From Shimia sp041624275 (lineage in GTDB: Bacteria > Pseudomonadota > Alphaproteobacteria > Rhodobacterales > Rhodobacteraceae), in the NCBI RefSeq assembly GCF_041624275.1, contig NZ_JBFJVE010000008.1, positions 1 to 33,778 of the forward strand: a DNA stretch of 33,778 nt, given 5' to 3'. Below, piece after piece: positions 1 through 8,447 of the stretch. The notes beneath the pieces are model-generated. The model had not been told where the DNA came from and did not search any database. It saw nothing but the letters and a program-made list of their open reading frames with translations. A program made the translations under genes and the position numbers. The stretch's first letter is position 1, and every line of letters begins with the position of its first letter.

Positions 1-2
1 CG

Positions 3-1184
3 CCGCCGAGCGCGGGGGATGCCCTCGGCACGATGGCCACGATGGATGCCGACGGCGCGGCCATGACCGGCACACCGGATGCGCCCGAAGCCCCTGCGGC
101 GACGCCGCAGGCCACCGCAGAAGCGGCGCCAGAACCCGCGCCTGAACCCGCACCGGAACCCGCACCGGAACCCGCGCCTGAGGGGTCGATCACCTCGAAT
201 CCGGCGCAGCCTGCCGCCCCGGCGGTCAGCGACAGCGGCGCCTTTGCCGCAGCGCCCGAAGCTTCCCCCGAAGCCGATATGACCGACGCGGAAGCCGAAC
301 CGGACGCCCCGGTTCCGGCGCAGAGCGGGCCCGAGGTGGACCTGACGCCCGAAGCCGAGACCGGCGCGGCGGCGATGGCACCGCAGGAAAGCCTGCTGAA
401 ACCGGCGGGCGACCTCAAACAGGCCTTTCCGCAGCATGACTCGCAGCGGCTGCCGGCGGTCACGGACGAGGCTGCGGCGGCCGCAGCCGCCCCACCCGCA
501 GCCGCGCCGCGCCCCTTCGAAACCAATGCCGCCGCCTTTTCCAACCCCGGCGACAAGCCGCTGATGTCGATCGTTCTGATGGATGACAGCGCCTCGGGCA
601 TCGCACCGCAGACCCTGCGCGACTTCCCCTATCCGCTGAGCATCGCCGTCAACACCCTGGCCGCCGACCGCGACGAACGTGTGGCCGCCTATCAGGCCCT
701 CGGCTTCGAGATTCTGGCGATGATCGACCTGCCGGCCGCCGCCGCGCCAAGCGACGTCGAGGTCGCGCTTGAGGCGCATCTGGCGGTGATGCCGCAGGCG
801 GTGGCGGTGATCGAGGGCGTCGGCGACGGGCTTCAGGGCAGCAAGCCGCTGGCAGATCAGGTCACGGCGGTGCTGAAGGACAGTGGCCACGGGCTGGTGC
901 TGTTCGCCAACGGGCTGGACACCGCGCGCAAGCTGGCCAGCCGCGAAGGCGTGCCGGCGGCCAGCGTGTTCCGCGATTTCGACAGCAAGGGCCAGAGCGC
1001 CGCGGTGATCCGCCGCTTTCTCGATCAGGCGGCCTTCAAGGCCGATCACGAGGGCGGGGTGATCATGGTCGGACGCCTGCGCGAAGAGACCCTCGAGGCG
1101 CTGCTGGTCTGGGCCCTGCAGGACCGGGCCGCCAGCGTCGCGCTGGCGCCGGTCTCGGCGGTGATCGCCGCCAAGCAGCCCTGA
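3..1184 (+). CDS. Divergent polysaccharide deacetylase family protein, 5'-truncated
   Basis: The frame is open to the left edge, so the start lies outside the window; the first internal ATG is at 33. The visible N-terminal half is low-complexity, rich in Ala, Pro and Glu, and contains four APEP repeats followed by APEG. The C-terminal 200 or so residues, from the segment MSIVLMDDSASG onward, resemble the divergent NodB-like fold (Polysacc_deac_2, YibQ-like). An early Asp-Asp and a strand/helix alternation are visible. Family members are usually anchored in or exported across the inner membrane and are presumed to act on envelope polysaccharide; the anchor would be in the missing part. The classical metal-binding His residues are not evident, so catalysis is doubtful. 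It converges on trpE. The family call is moderately sure; the substrate is unknown. Confidence 0.7.
   Translation, partial: PPSAGDALGTMATMDADGAAMTGTPDAPEAPAATPQATAEAAPEPAPEPAPEPAPEPAPEGSITSNPAQPAAPAVSDSGAFAAAPEASPEADMTDAEAEPDAPVPAQSGPEVDLTPEAETGAAAMAPQESLLKPAGDLKQAFPQHDSQRLPAVTDEAAAAAAAPPAAAPRPFETNAAAFSNPGDKPLMSIVLMDDSASGIAPQTLRDFPYPLSIAVNTLAADRDERVAAYQALGFEILAMIDLPAAAAPSDVEVALEAHLAVMPQAVAVIEGVGDGLQGSKPLADQVTAVLKDSGHGLVLFANGLDTARKLASREGVPAASVFRDFDSKGQSAAVIRRFLDQAAFKADHEGGVIMVGRLREETLEALLVWALQDRAASVALAPVSAVIAAKQP
126..181 (+). repeat. 12-bp tandem repeat encoding APEP units
   Basis: About 4.7 copies of a 12-base unit (GCGCCTGAACCC and GCACCGGAACCC variants) lie in frame and encode a Pro/Glu-rich linker. 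Two central copies are identical, which suggests recent slippage. Length variation between strains would change only linker length. Confidence 0.85.
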
Positions 1185-1238
1185 GTCCGCCGGCCCTTGT
1201 TCAGCCCTGAACCGGGTGCGCTCGGGTGGTCAGAAGAT

Positions 1239-1258
1239 GGCCCACCCCGGGGTGGGCC
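1239..1258 (-). terminator. Hairpin between convergent deacetylase and trpE genes
   Basis: A perfect 20-base palindrome (GGCCCACCCC followed by its complement) lies between the two 3' ends. On the minus strand it is followed by ATCTTCT, a weak U-containing tail, so it fits trpE termination best. On the plus strand there is no T-run. Confidence 0.5.
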
Positions 1259-1264
1259 GTAGGG

Positions 1265-2776
1265 TCAGCCGTTGCCGTTGCCGGTGAACCGCGCCGCATC
1301 CGCCGCTGCCCGCCGGATGGCGTTCGACTTGTGCACGGTCTCCATATACTCGGCCTCGGGGTCGCTGTCATAGACGACGCCGCCGCCGGCCTGGATATAG
1401 AGCTTGCGGTCCTTGACGATGGCGGTGCGCAGGGCGATGCAGATATCCATGTCGCCGCCCGAGCTGAAATAGCCGACGCCGCCGCCGTAGATGCCGCGTT
1501 TCTCGGGCTCCAGCTCGTCGATGATCTCCATGGCGCGCACCTTGGGCGCCCCCGAGACGGTGCCCGCCGGCATGCCGGCAAAGAAGGCGTCCAGCGCGTC
1601 CTTGTCCTCGGCCAGCTCACCGATCACGTTGGAGACGATATGCATCACGTGGCTGTAGCGTTCGATGATGAATTTCTCGGTCGGGCGCACGCTGCCGATC
1701 TTCGACACGCGGCCGGTGTCGTTGCGCCCCAGATCGAGCAGCATGAGATGCTCGGCCAGTTCCTTCTTGTCGGCCAGAAGGTCGGCCTCGAGCGCCTTGT
1801 CCTCTTCGGGGGTGGCGCCGCGCGGGCGGGTGCCGGCGATGGGGCGGATGGTGACCTCGTTGCCGAAGACCCGCACCAGGATCTCGGGGCTGGCGCCGAC
1901 CACCTGAAAACCGCCGAAGTTGAAATAGAACATGAAGGGCGAGGGGTTGGTGCGCCGCAATGAACGGTAAAGCGCAAAGGGCGGCTGGCGGAACTCCTGC
2001 GTCCAGCGCTGTGCCGGCACCACCTGGAAGATGTCGCCGGCGCGGATGTACTCCTTGGCCCTTTCGACCGCCGCCATATAGCCCTCTTTGGTGAAATTCG
2101 ACACCGGAGGCGCGATCTCGGCCGCATCCCCGAGGTCGCGCGAGGCCTGGGGCATGGCGCGTTCCAGATCGCGCACCGCGTCCATCACCCGTTCGGCGGC
2201 CTGGGCATAGGCGGCGCGGGCCGACAGGCCGTTGCTGACCCAGGCCGGGCTGACCACGGTGACTTCGCCCTTGACCCCATCGAGCACCGCCACCACCGAG
2301 GGGCGCAGCATGCAGGCGTCGGGCAGACCCAGCGGGTCGGGGTTCACATTGGGCAGATGCTCGACCAGCCGGATCATGTCATAGCCGAGGTATCCGAACA
2401 GCCCGGCCGAGGCCTGCGGCAGGTCTTCGGGCAGGTCGATGCGGCTTTCCTCGATGACGGCGCGCAGCTCGGTCAGCGGGTCGGCCTCCTGATCGACAAA
2501 GGCCTCGGGGTCGAAACGTGCGTCGCGGTTGATCCGCGCGCGGGTGCCATGGGTCTGCCAGATCAGGTCGGGCTTCATGCCGATGATCGAATAGCGGCCG
2601 CGCACCTCGCCGCCGGTCACCGATTCCAGCATGAAGGCGTCCTTCTGGGCGCCGGTCAGCTTCAGCATCAGCGACACCGGGGTGTCGAGATCGGCAGCCA
2701 GGCGCGTATAGACCACCTGGTTGTGCCCCGCCTCATAGGCCGATGCGAATTCTTCGAGTGACGGGGTCAATTCCAC
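1265..2776 (-). CDS. trpE: Anthranilate synthase component I
   Basis: This 503-residue protein is full length for TrpE. With a glutamine amidotransferase partner (TrpG, not in this window) it converts chorismate to anthranilate, the first step of tryptophan synthesis. The N-terminal segment MLESVTGGEVRGRYS matches the tryptophan feedback-binding region (LLES-type motif). The C-terminal chorismate-binding domain shows PIAGTRPRG, DLGRNDTGRVS, YSHVMHIVSNV and AGTVSGAPKVRAMEI. Translation appears to start at GTG (2776), with no ATG nearby in frame. The gene lies 33 bases downstream of ppiD in the same direction, so the two are probably cotranscribed. The trpGDC genes do not follow it here. Confidence 0.97.
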   Translation of the reverse strand: MELTPSLEEFASAYEAGHNQVVYTRLAADLDTPVSLMLKLTGAQKDAFMLESVTGGEVRGRYSIIGMKPDLIWQTHGTRARINRDARFDPEAFVDQEADPLTELRAVIEESRIDLPEDLPQASAGLFGYLGYDMIRLVEHLPNVNPDPLGLPDACMLRPSVVAVLDGVKGEVTVVSPAWVSNGLSARAAYAQAAERVMDAVRDLERAMPQASRDLGDAAEIAPPVSNFTKEGYMAAVERAKEYIRAGDIFQVVPAQRWTQEFRQPPFALYRSLRRTNPSPFMFYFNFGGFQVVGASPEILVRVFGNEVTIRPIAGTRPRGATPEEDKALEADLLADKKELAEHLMLLDLGRNDTGRVSKIGSVRPTEKFIIERYSHVMHIVSNVIGELAEDKDALDAFFAGMPAGTVSGAPKVRAMEIIDELEPEKRGIYGGGVGYFSSGGDMDICIALRTAIVKDRKLYIQAGGGVVYDSDPEAEYMETVHKSNAIRRAAADAARFTGNGNG

Positions 2777-2809
2777 TGTCTCGGCCTTTCGTTTCCGGCG
2801 CCTGCCGGA

Positions 2810-4651
2810 TTACTGGAACTGGGCGTGAACCGCGTTCAGCGCCTGCTGGTCGATGGTCACGCCATGCAGGAACTGGATGTCCTGCGCATAGGCGTTGAAC
2901 AGGTCCTGCGACAGGTCCTGCGCCCCCTGCTGCAACAGGGCCTTGCGCAGCCCTGCGATCTCGGGATTGGCGAGATCGGGGGCGGCGACCGAGGTCACGC
3001 GCAGGATCACGAGGCTTTCGTCGTCGGCAACCGTGGCCACGGCGCCGGGATCGAGTTCGAAGATCTTCTCCAGAGCCCCCTCGGGCGCATCGGCCAGAAA
3101 ACCGCCGCGAATGAGGCCGTCGCGGCTTTCGGCGGTCAGCCCGAAGGCGGCGAAATCGACATCACCGCCCAGCTGCGGCAGCAGCCCGTCGGCCAGCGCC
3201 TGAAGCCGGGACAGGGTTTCGGCCTTGCGCCAGGCCTCGGCGACCTCGGCTTCGACCTCGGCAAAGGGGGCCGGGGCGGCGGCGATCTCTTCATCGAGAC
3301 GCAGCGCAAAGATGCCGCCGTCGTCCAACGTGTCGACCTCGGGGAAATCCTCGGCGGTGACGATGGCCGCCAAGGCCCGGAAGCCTTCATAGCCGGCAAT
3401 GCCGTCGCTGATGCCCTCGTGCCAGTCGATCTGGCCAAGCTGCATCTCGGTCTCGCGCGCCAGTTCCTCCAGCGTCGCGCCGGCGGCCAGCAGGTCGTCG
3501 ACATCGCCGATCTGGCCGTCGATCACCCGGCGGGCACGCTCGGCGGCAAGCTCTTCGCGCAGCTCGGGCAGGGCATCCTCGAACGCGGTGGTCATCGCCG
3601 GCAGCACGCCGTTGATGCGGAAGATCGCCGGGCCGAGATCGCTTTCTGCCGGGCCGGCCATGGCGCCGACCACGGCCGAGAACACCGTCTCGCCGGCGGC
3701 GCCGAGGTCGGCGGCGCTGACATCGCCGAGATCGACGTCATCCAGCGCCAGCCCGCGATCCAGCACCAGGGTTTCAAAGGTGATCTCTTCCGCCGTCAAC
3801 CGGTCCATCGCTTCCTGGGCGCTGGCCATGTCGGCAAAGGCCAGCCGCTCGACCAGCCGGCGCTCGGGGCGGTTGAACTCGTCACCGCGCTCTTCGTAAA
3901 GCGCCCTCAGCGCCGCCTCGTCGACCTCGACCTTGTCGATCAGCATGTCGGGGCTGAGCCAGGCATAGGTGATGCGGCGCATCGCGGGGCGGGTGAAACG
4001 CGCGATGTTGGCGTCATAGAAGGCCCGCAGATCCGCGTCTTGGGGGGCGGCCACCGGATAGGCCAGATCTTCTTCGGTCAGCCGCGCCATCACGATGCCG
4101 CGCTCTTCGCCGACATAGCCGAGCAGCGTGTCGACATAGATCTCGGGGATCGCCACGCCGGACACCAGCGCCGCCTGCAACAGCGAGCGCACCGAATCCT
4201 CGCGGATCGATTCCTCGAAGTCGGCCTCGCTCATCCGGGTCTGGTCCAGCGCATAGCGATAGGCTTCGCGGTTGAACGAGCCGTCGGCGTTCTGGAAGGC
4301 GGGGATTTCAAGCAGCGCCCGGCGCAGGTTCTCGTCGCCGATCGACAGGCCCAGCCGGGCGGTTTCCGCATCCATCCCGCGTGCCGTCACCAGGCCGCCC
4401 AGCACCTGACGCTCGAGACCGGCGGCCCGCGCCTCGGCAAAGCTGACCGTGCGCCCGACCTGGGTTTCGACGGCGCGCAGCTCTTGTTGCAGCGCCCGCG
4501 CATAGGCGTTGATGTCGATCTCCTTGTCACCGACCTTGCCAAGGCTCTGGACATTGCCCGACAGGTTGGTGATGCCAAAGCCACCAAGGCCGAAAATCAA
4601 GAGCGCCATCAGAATCCAGACCAGAGTCTTCGACGTGCTACCTTTGGACAT
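2810..4651 (-). CDS. ppiD: SurA_N/PpiD-type peptidylprolyl isomerase, membrane anchored
   Basis: The 613-residue protein begins with a short cytoplasmic tail and one transmembrane helix (about residues 9-31), followed by a SurA-like chaperone domain. A central region corresponds to the parvulin PPIase domain, and a helical C-terminal part folds back onto the chaperone module. This is the layout of PpiD, an inner-membrane periplasmic foldase that assists newly exported proteins. The parvulin core is divergent and its classical catalytic residues are not obvious, so chaperone activity may dominate. GGGAG lies a few bases upstream of the ATG. trpE follows 33 bases downstream. The biological reason for this pairing is unknown. 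Confidence 0.88.
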   Translation of the reverse strand: MSKGSTSKTLVWILMALLIFGLGGFGITNLSGNVQSLGKVGDKEIDINAYARALQQELRAVETQVGRTVSFAEARAAGLERQVLGGLVTARGMDAETARLGLSIGDENLRRALLEIPAFQNADGSFNREAYRYALDQTRMSEADFEESIREDSVRSLLQAALVSGVAIPEIYVDTLLGYVGEERGIVMARLTEEDLAYPVAAPQDADLRAFYDANIARFTRPAMRRITYAWLSPDMLIDKVEVDEAALRALYEERGDEFNRPERRLVERLAFADMASAQEAMDRLTAEEITFETLVLDRGLALDDVDLGDVSAADLGAAGETVFSAVVGAMAGPAESDLGPAIFRINGVLPAMTTAFEDALPELREELAAERARRVIDGQIGDVDDLLAAGATLEELARETEMQLGQIDWHEGISDGIAGYEGFRALAAIVTAEDFPEVDTLDDGGIFALRLDEEIAAAPAPFAEVEAEVAEAWRKAETLSRLQALADGLLPQLGGDVDFAAFGLTAESRDGLIRGGFLADAPEGALEKIFELDPGAVATVADDESLVILRVTSVAAPDLANPEIAGLRKALLQQGAQDLSQDLFNAYAQDIQFLHGVTIDQQALNAVHAQFQ

Positions 4652-4738
4652 GATGGCTCCCTGCCTTGTCGGTGTTCATTCCTCCTGCGCTGTCTACGAC
4701 GCCGGCCGCAGAGGGGCAAGAGGCGACGCGGTGATCGC

Positions 4739-5914
4739 TCAGGGCGCGAAGGCGGCGAGCCGGTCGAACAGCGCCGCGATCCCGGCGCGATCGACATTGG
4801 CAAAGGCAATGCGCATCTGCCGGCCTCCGTCGCGGCTGCCCTCGGGCATGAACATGGTGCCGGGCAGGGTCAGCACATGGGCCTCGCGCACCAGCCGCCG
4901 CGCCAGATCATCCGAGGCGATGTCGAAAGGGTGGCGCAGATAGGCGAAATAGGCGCCGACGCCCATCAGCTCCCAGCCCCGCGCCGCGATCTTCGGCAGC
5001 TGGTCCGAGATCGTGGCCCGCCGGTCGAGGATTTCGCGCCGCTCGCCGGCCAGCCAGTCGCCGAGATGGCGCATGCCCCAGAGCGCGGCGTGCTGGCCCA
5101 GCTGGTTGGGGCAGATGGTGACGGTGTCGAGAAACCTCTCGGCCTGGGCCAGCCGCGATTGGCTGGCGATCATCGCGCCGACACGATGGCCGGTCAGCCG
5201 GTAGGCCTTGGAAAAGGAATAAAGCTGAATCAGGTGATCGGCCCAGTCGGGATCGGCGAAAAGATCATGCGGCGCGCCGTCGCGGGAATCAAAGTCGCGA
5301 TAGGTCTCGTCGATGACCAGCAGCAGCCCGTGGCGCCGGGCCAGGGCGGCAAATCCGGCCACCGTCGCCGCCGGGTATTCGACCCCGCCGGGGTTGTTCG
5401 GCGTCACCAGCACGATGGCGCGGCTGCGCGGCGTGATCAGCGCCTCGGCGGCGCCGGGGTCGGGCAAGAGGCCGGCGCCGGTCGCCAGCGGCACCGCGCG
5501 CAGACCCTGCATGTCCAGCCACATCTTGTGGTTGAAGTACCAGGGCGTCGGCAGGATCACCTCGTCGCCCTCGCCGGCCAGGGTCATCATCGCGGTGGCA
5601 AAGGCCTGGTTGCAGCCCGAGGTGATCGCCACCTGTCCCGGCGCGATGGCGCCGCCATAGGCGGTGGAAAACTGCGCCGCCACCTCGGCGCGCAGCTCGG
5701 GCAGGCCCAGGACCGGCCCGTAGAGATGCGCCTCGGGCAGGTCCATCGCCAGTTCGGCGATCCGGCGGCGCAGCGCCTCGGGCGGCGGCGCGACCGGCGC
5801 CGCCTGGCTGACGTTGATCAGCGGCCGCTCCTCGGTGAACCGGACCCCGTCGAGCCAGCGCCGCGCCTCCATCACCGGCGGCGCAAAGGTGGTGGCGGTG
5901 CGGGGCAGGGACAT
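4739..5914 (-). CDS. Class I/II PLP-dependent aminotransferase
   Basis: This 391-residue fold-type I aminotransferase is complete. Visible landmarks are ITSGCNQAF (cofactor phosphate region), TPNNPGG, the cofactor-ring Asp in VIDETYRDF, and the Schiff-base Lys in YSFSKAYRLTGHRVG. It lies 87 bases upstream of ppiD in the same direction, so read-through is possible, although the gap could hold a separate promoter. The sequence does not reveal the substrate; aspartate, aromatic and branched-chain subgroups all share these motifs. The 5' side faces a divergently transcribed small membrane protein across about 130 bases. Confidence 0.9.
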   Translation of the reverse strand: MSLPRTATTFAPPVMEARRWLDGVRFTEERPLINVSQAAPVAPPPEALRRRIAELAMDLPEAHLYGPVLGLPELRAEVAAQFSTAYGGAIAPGQVAITSGCNQAFATAMMTLAGEGDEVILPTPWYFNHKMWLDMQGLRAVPLATGAGLLPDPGAAEALITPRSRAIVLVTPNNPGGVEYPAATVAGFAALARRHGLLLVIDETYRDFDSRDGAPHDLFADPDWADHLIQLYSFSKAYRLTGHRVGAMIASQSRLAQAERFLDTVTICPNQLGQHAALWGMRHLGDWLAGERREILDRRATISDQLPKIAARGWELMGVGAYFAYLRHPFDIASDDLARRLVREAHVLTLPGTMFMPEGSRDGGRQMRIAFANVDRAGIAALFDRLAAFAP

Positions 5915-6044
5915 GGCGGCTCTCCGATCGGGAAATATCGACGGCGACCGTACGCCCCGCCGCGGGGCAAGGCAATCGGCCGCTTGGATTTCGCGGCCGG
6001 CGTCACTAAATCTGGGCGAGTGACGTTACTCATGGTGTCTTGTT

Positions 6045-6269
6045 ATGGTTGATCTGTTGCATCTGTCGCTGGCTATTGCCGGCCTGGTCCTGATGCTCTG
6101 GCTGTTTTGGGAACTGTTCGAAATCGTCGCGCGGATGGCCCGCGCACGAGGCCGCGACCCGCTGGGCTGGGTGCTTCTGGCGCTGGCTTGGTCTCCGGTG
6201 ACGGTGATGCTGCTACTGTGGTGTCTCGGCCCCGGACCGGGCGACGACAAGACCGGCACGGGCGCGTGA
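6045..6269 (+). CDS. Small two-helix membrane protein, unknown function
   Basis: This 74-residue protein has two hydrophobic helices, about residues 4-28 and 41-61. They are separated by a basic loop (ARARGRD) that should lie in the cytoplasm. Tryptophans and leucines dominate the helices (LMLWLFWELF). I do not recognise a family. The coding pattern (G/C at third positions, Arg-rich loop between helices) supports a real gene. The segment GAGTGACGTTACTC just upstream of the ATG is an imperfect dyad. It is divergent from the aminotransferase and converges on gpt. Confidence 0.6.
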   Translation: MVDLLHLSLAIAGLVLMLWLFWELFEIVARMARARGRDPLGWVLLALAWSPVTVMLLLWCLGPGPGDDKTGTGA

Positions 6270-6307
6270 CAGGCCGCCTTGCCCCGGGTGGCCACCGGCC
6301 GGAGGAG

Positions 6308-6321
6308 AGCCCCCGGGGGCT
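6308..6321. terminator. Bidirectional hairpin between small membrane protein and gpt
   Basis: AGCCCCC is followed directly by GGGGGCT, then TTCATCTCGTT on the plus strand. A second palindrome (CGGAGGCCTCCG) lies at 6346-6357. Both are in the convergent 3' gap and flank a copy of the extragenic repeat. Confidence 0.5.
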
Positions 6322-6357
6322 TCATCTCGTTGCAAATACTCCCGCCGGAGGCCTCCG
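6320..6357 (-). repeat. Extragenic 3'-end repeat, copy 1
   Basis: Read on the minus strand, a palindrome (CGGAGGCCTCCG) is followed by GGCGGGAGTATTTG and then CAACGAGATGAAG. The same layout, a hairpin followed by CCGGGATATTTG and GCAAGAGAAAGC, occurs at 15331-15390 and 27911-27961. It lies about 35 bases beyond the gpt stop codon, in the sense direction of gpt. Confidence 0.6.
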
Positions 6358-6391
6358 ACGGTGCCGCGCGGCGCGCCGGCGCGGCCCGGGC

Positions 6392-6895
6392 TCAGTCGGT
6401 GCCGCGATAGGGCTCGACATATTGCAGCGCCATGTCCCAGGGGAAGAAGATCCAGGTGTCCTGGCTGACCTCGGTGATGAAGGTATCGACCTGCGGGCGG
6501 CCCTTGGGCTTGGCATAGACGGTGGCGAAATGCGCCTTGGGGTACATCTGGCGCACCAGTTCCAGCGTCTTGCCGCTGTCGACCAGATCGTCGATCACCA
6601 GCACCCCGGTGCCATCGCCCATCAGCGCGTCATCGGGCGCCTTCAGCACCTCGGCATTGCCCTGCGACTGGTGGTGGTAGGACTTGACGCTGATGGTGTC
6701 GACGGTGCGGATGTCCAGCTCGCGGCTGACGATCATCGCCGGAGCCATGCCGCCACGGGTGATCGCCACCACCGCCCGCCAGGCGCCGTCATCGGGGCCC
6801 TGTCCGTCGAGCCGCCAGGCCAGCGCCCGGCTGTCGCGGTGGATCTGGTCCCAGCTAATGTGGAAGCCCTTTTCATGTGGCAGACGGTCGGTCAT
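6392..6895 (-). CDS. gpt: Xanthine-guanine phosphoribosyltransferase
   Basis: This 167-residue purine-salvage enzyme attaches phosphoribose from PRPP to guanine and xanthine (and weakly hypoxanthine). The PRPP-binding signature GVLVIDDLVDSGKT is at residues 97-110, and the ITRGGMAPA loop is at about 45-53. The length and the C-terminal aromatic cluster (WIFFPWDMALQY) fit bacterial Gpt rather than Hpt. It follows the LysE-type gene by 27 bases and probably shares its transcript with fabI. A GGAAG ribosome-binding site precedes the ATG. Confidence 0.95.
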   Translation of the reverse strand: MTDRLPHEKGFHISWDQIHRDSRALAWRLDGQGPDDGAWRAVVAITRGGMAPAMIVSRELDIRTVDTISVKSYHHQSQGNAEVLKAPDDALMGDGTGVLVIDDLVDSGKTLELVRQMYPKAHFATVYAKPKGRPQVDTFITEVSQDTWIFFPWDMALQYVEPYRGTD

Positions 6896-6922
6896 GGCAT
6901 CTTCCCCTCGCGCGTGTCGTGG

Positions 6923-7537
6923 TCAGGTGGAGGCGATCTTGACGCCAAGCGCGGCCAGAAGGCCGCCGAAGGCGCGGTCGATCAGGTGTTTCAGGTTGAT
7001 ATAGCCGCGCCGCGTCCTCTCGAAGGAAAACAGCCGTGCGACGATGGCGTTCCATGTCATCTCGCCGATGAAGATGCAAGCCAGCAGCGCCAGCAGCACC
7101 CAGAGCGGCGCCGAGGCCGGCACGGTGCCGACGAAGACCGCGCCGAAGAACACCGCCGGCTTGGGATTGGCAAGCTGGGTCAGCACCCCGAGCCTGAAGG
7201 CCGCGCCGTAGCCGCGCGGGCTGTCCGACGCCGCCGGTTCCTCCAGCGGCGCATCCGCCTGCCGCCACATCCTGACGGCCATCCAGACCAGATAGGCCGC
7301 GCCGCCGTATTTCAGCGCCATCAGCAGCGGCGGCGCATAGTCGAACAGCAGCGCCAGGCCGAACAGCGCCGCCGCCGCCCAGATCACCGCGCCGGTGGCG
7401 ATGCCCGCCGCCAGCGCAACGCCGGTGCGCAGCCCTTCGCGCAGCCCGATGCGGGCCGCCATCAGCACGGCGGGGCCGGGGCTGATGGCCGCCATCAGGC
7501 ACAGCGCCCAGGCCGCGAGAAAGGCGGCCAGGCTCAT
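6923..7537 (-). CDS. LysE/RhtB family amino-acid exporter
   Basis: The protein has 204 residues and about six hydrophobic helices. The family signature is visible as ISPGPAVLMAARIGLREGLRTG near the N-terminus and QLANPKPAVFFGAVF in the middle. These proteins export amino acids or their analogues using the proton gradient; the specific substrate cannot be read from sequence. The frame extends upstream, but the start is set by the ATG at 7537. That ATG overlaps the fabI stop codon (ATGA, four-base overlap), indicating translational coupling. Confidence 0.9.
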   Translation of the reverse strand: MSLAAFLAAWALCLMAAISPGPAVLMAARIGLREGLRTGVALAAGIATGAVIWAAAALFGLALLFDYAPPLLMALKYGGAAYLVWMAVRMWRQADAPLEEPAASDSPRGYGAAFRLGVLTQLANPKPAVFFGAVFVGTVPASAPLWVLLALLACIFIGEMTWNAIVARLFSFERTRRGYINLKHLIDRAFGGLLAALGVKIAST

Positions 7538-8352
7538 TTGCGCCCCGTCACGGCGTCGATGTCCGGCGCGTCCACCGCCTTCATGCCGACCACGTGATAG
7601 CCGGCATCCACATGCAGGTTCTCGCCGGTGACGCCCGAGCCGAGATCGGACAGCAGGTACAGCGCGGAGCCGCCGACATCGTCGATGGTCACATTGCGGC
7701 GCAGCGGCGAATTGAGCTCGTTCCACTTCAGGATATAGCGGAAATCGCCGATGCCGCTGGCGGCCAGGGTCTTGATCGGCCCGGCCGAGATCGCGTTGAC
7801 GCGGATGCCGTCCTTGCCGAGGTCTTCGGCGAGGTATTTCACCGAGGCTTCCAGCGCCGCCTTGGCGACGCCCATGACATTGTAATGCGGCATCACCTGT
7901 TCGGCGCCGTAATAGGTCAGGGTCAGCATCGAGCCGCCCTCGGTCATCAGCTTCTCGGCGCGCTGCGCCACGGCAGTGAAGGAATAGACCGAAATGTCCA
8001 TGGTCATCAGGAAATTGTCCTTCGACGTATCGACATAGCGGCCGCGCAGCTCGTTCTTGTCGGAAAAGCCGATGGCATGAACCAGGAAGTCGATCCTGCC
8101 CCATTTGGCCTCGATCTCGGCAAAGGCGGCGTCGATCGAGGCGGCGTCCGAGACGTCGCAGTCGATCAGCGTCTCGACGCCAAGCTGTTCGGCCAGCGGC
8201 GCGACGCGCTTGCGGAAGGCATCGCCCATATAGGTGAATGCCATTTCGGCACCGGCATCCGCACAGGCCTTGGCGATGCCCCAGGCGATCGACTTGTCGT
8301 TGGCCAGGCCCATGATAAGGCCGCGTTTGCCCGCCATCAGATTGTTTGACAT
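7534..8352 (-). CDS. fabI: NADH-dependent enoyl-ACP reductase
   Basis: This 272-residue short-chain dehydrogenase-type enzyme performs the last reduction in each cycle of type II fatty-acid synthesis. The cofactor-binding region is GLANDKSIAWGIA, and the catalytic Tyr157-x6-Lys164 arrangement typical of FabI is clear (YNVMGVAK), preceded by YYGAEQVMPH. The C-terminus carries LYLLSDLGSGVTGENLHVDAG, as in other proteobacterial FabI. A GGAGAC ribosome-binding site lies six bases before the ATG. It heads the fabI-lysE-gpt block and is divergent from pdxH, with a 92-base shared promoter gap. Confidence 0.97.
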   Translation of the reverse strand: MSNNLMAGKRGLIMGLANDKSIAWGIAKACADAGAEMAFTYMGDAFRKRVAPLAEQLGVETLIDCDVSDAASIDAAFAEIEAKWGRIDFLVHAIGFSDKNELRGRYVDTSKDNFLMTMDISVYSFTAVAQRAEKLMTEGGSMLTLTYYGAEQVMPHYNVMGVAKAALEASVKYLAEDLGKDGIRVNAISAGPIKTLAASGIGDFRYILKWNELNSPLRRNVTIDDVGGSALYLLSDLGSGVTGENLHVDAGYHVVGMKAVDAPDIDAVTGRK

Positions 8353-8433
8353 TCGCTTGTCTCCGTCCCAATTCGGTTATGCGACGTTTAGGCGATCCGT
8401 GTGGAGGCATCAAGTGCAGCCTGCGGCCGCGGA

Positions 8434-8447
8434 AAGGAATGCAAGTG
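8434..8447 (+). promoter_or_regulatory. Ribosome-binding site deciding the pdxH start
   Basis: AAGGA (8434-8438) is followed at once by ATG (8439) and, six bases later, by in-frame GTG (8445). Spacing favours GTG. Confidence 0.6.

Noticed and set aside
2825..6052. Very long open frame (over 1,000 codons) on the plus strand
   Set aside because: It lies opposite ppiD and the aminotransferase, which have clear family motifs. Long antisense frames are expected from the high G+C third-position bias.
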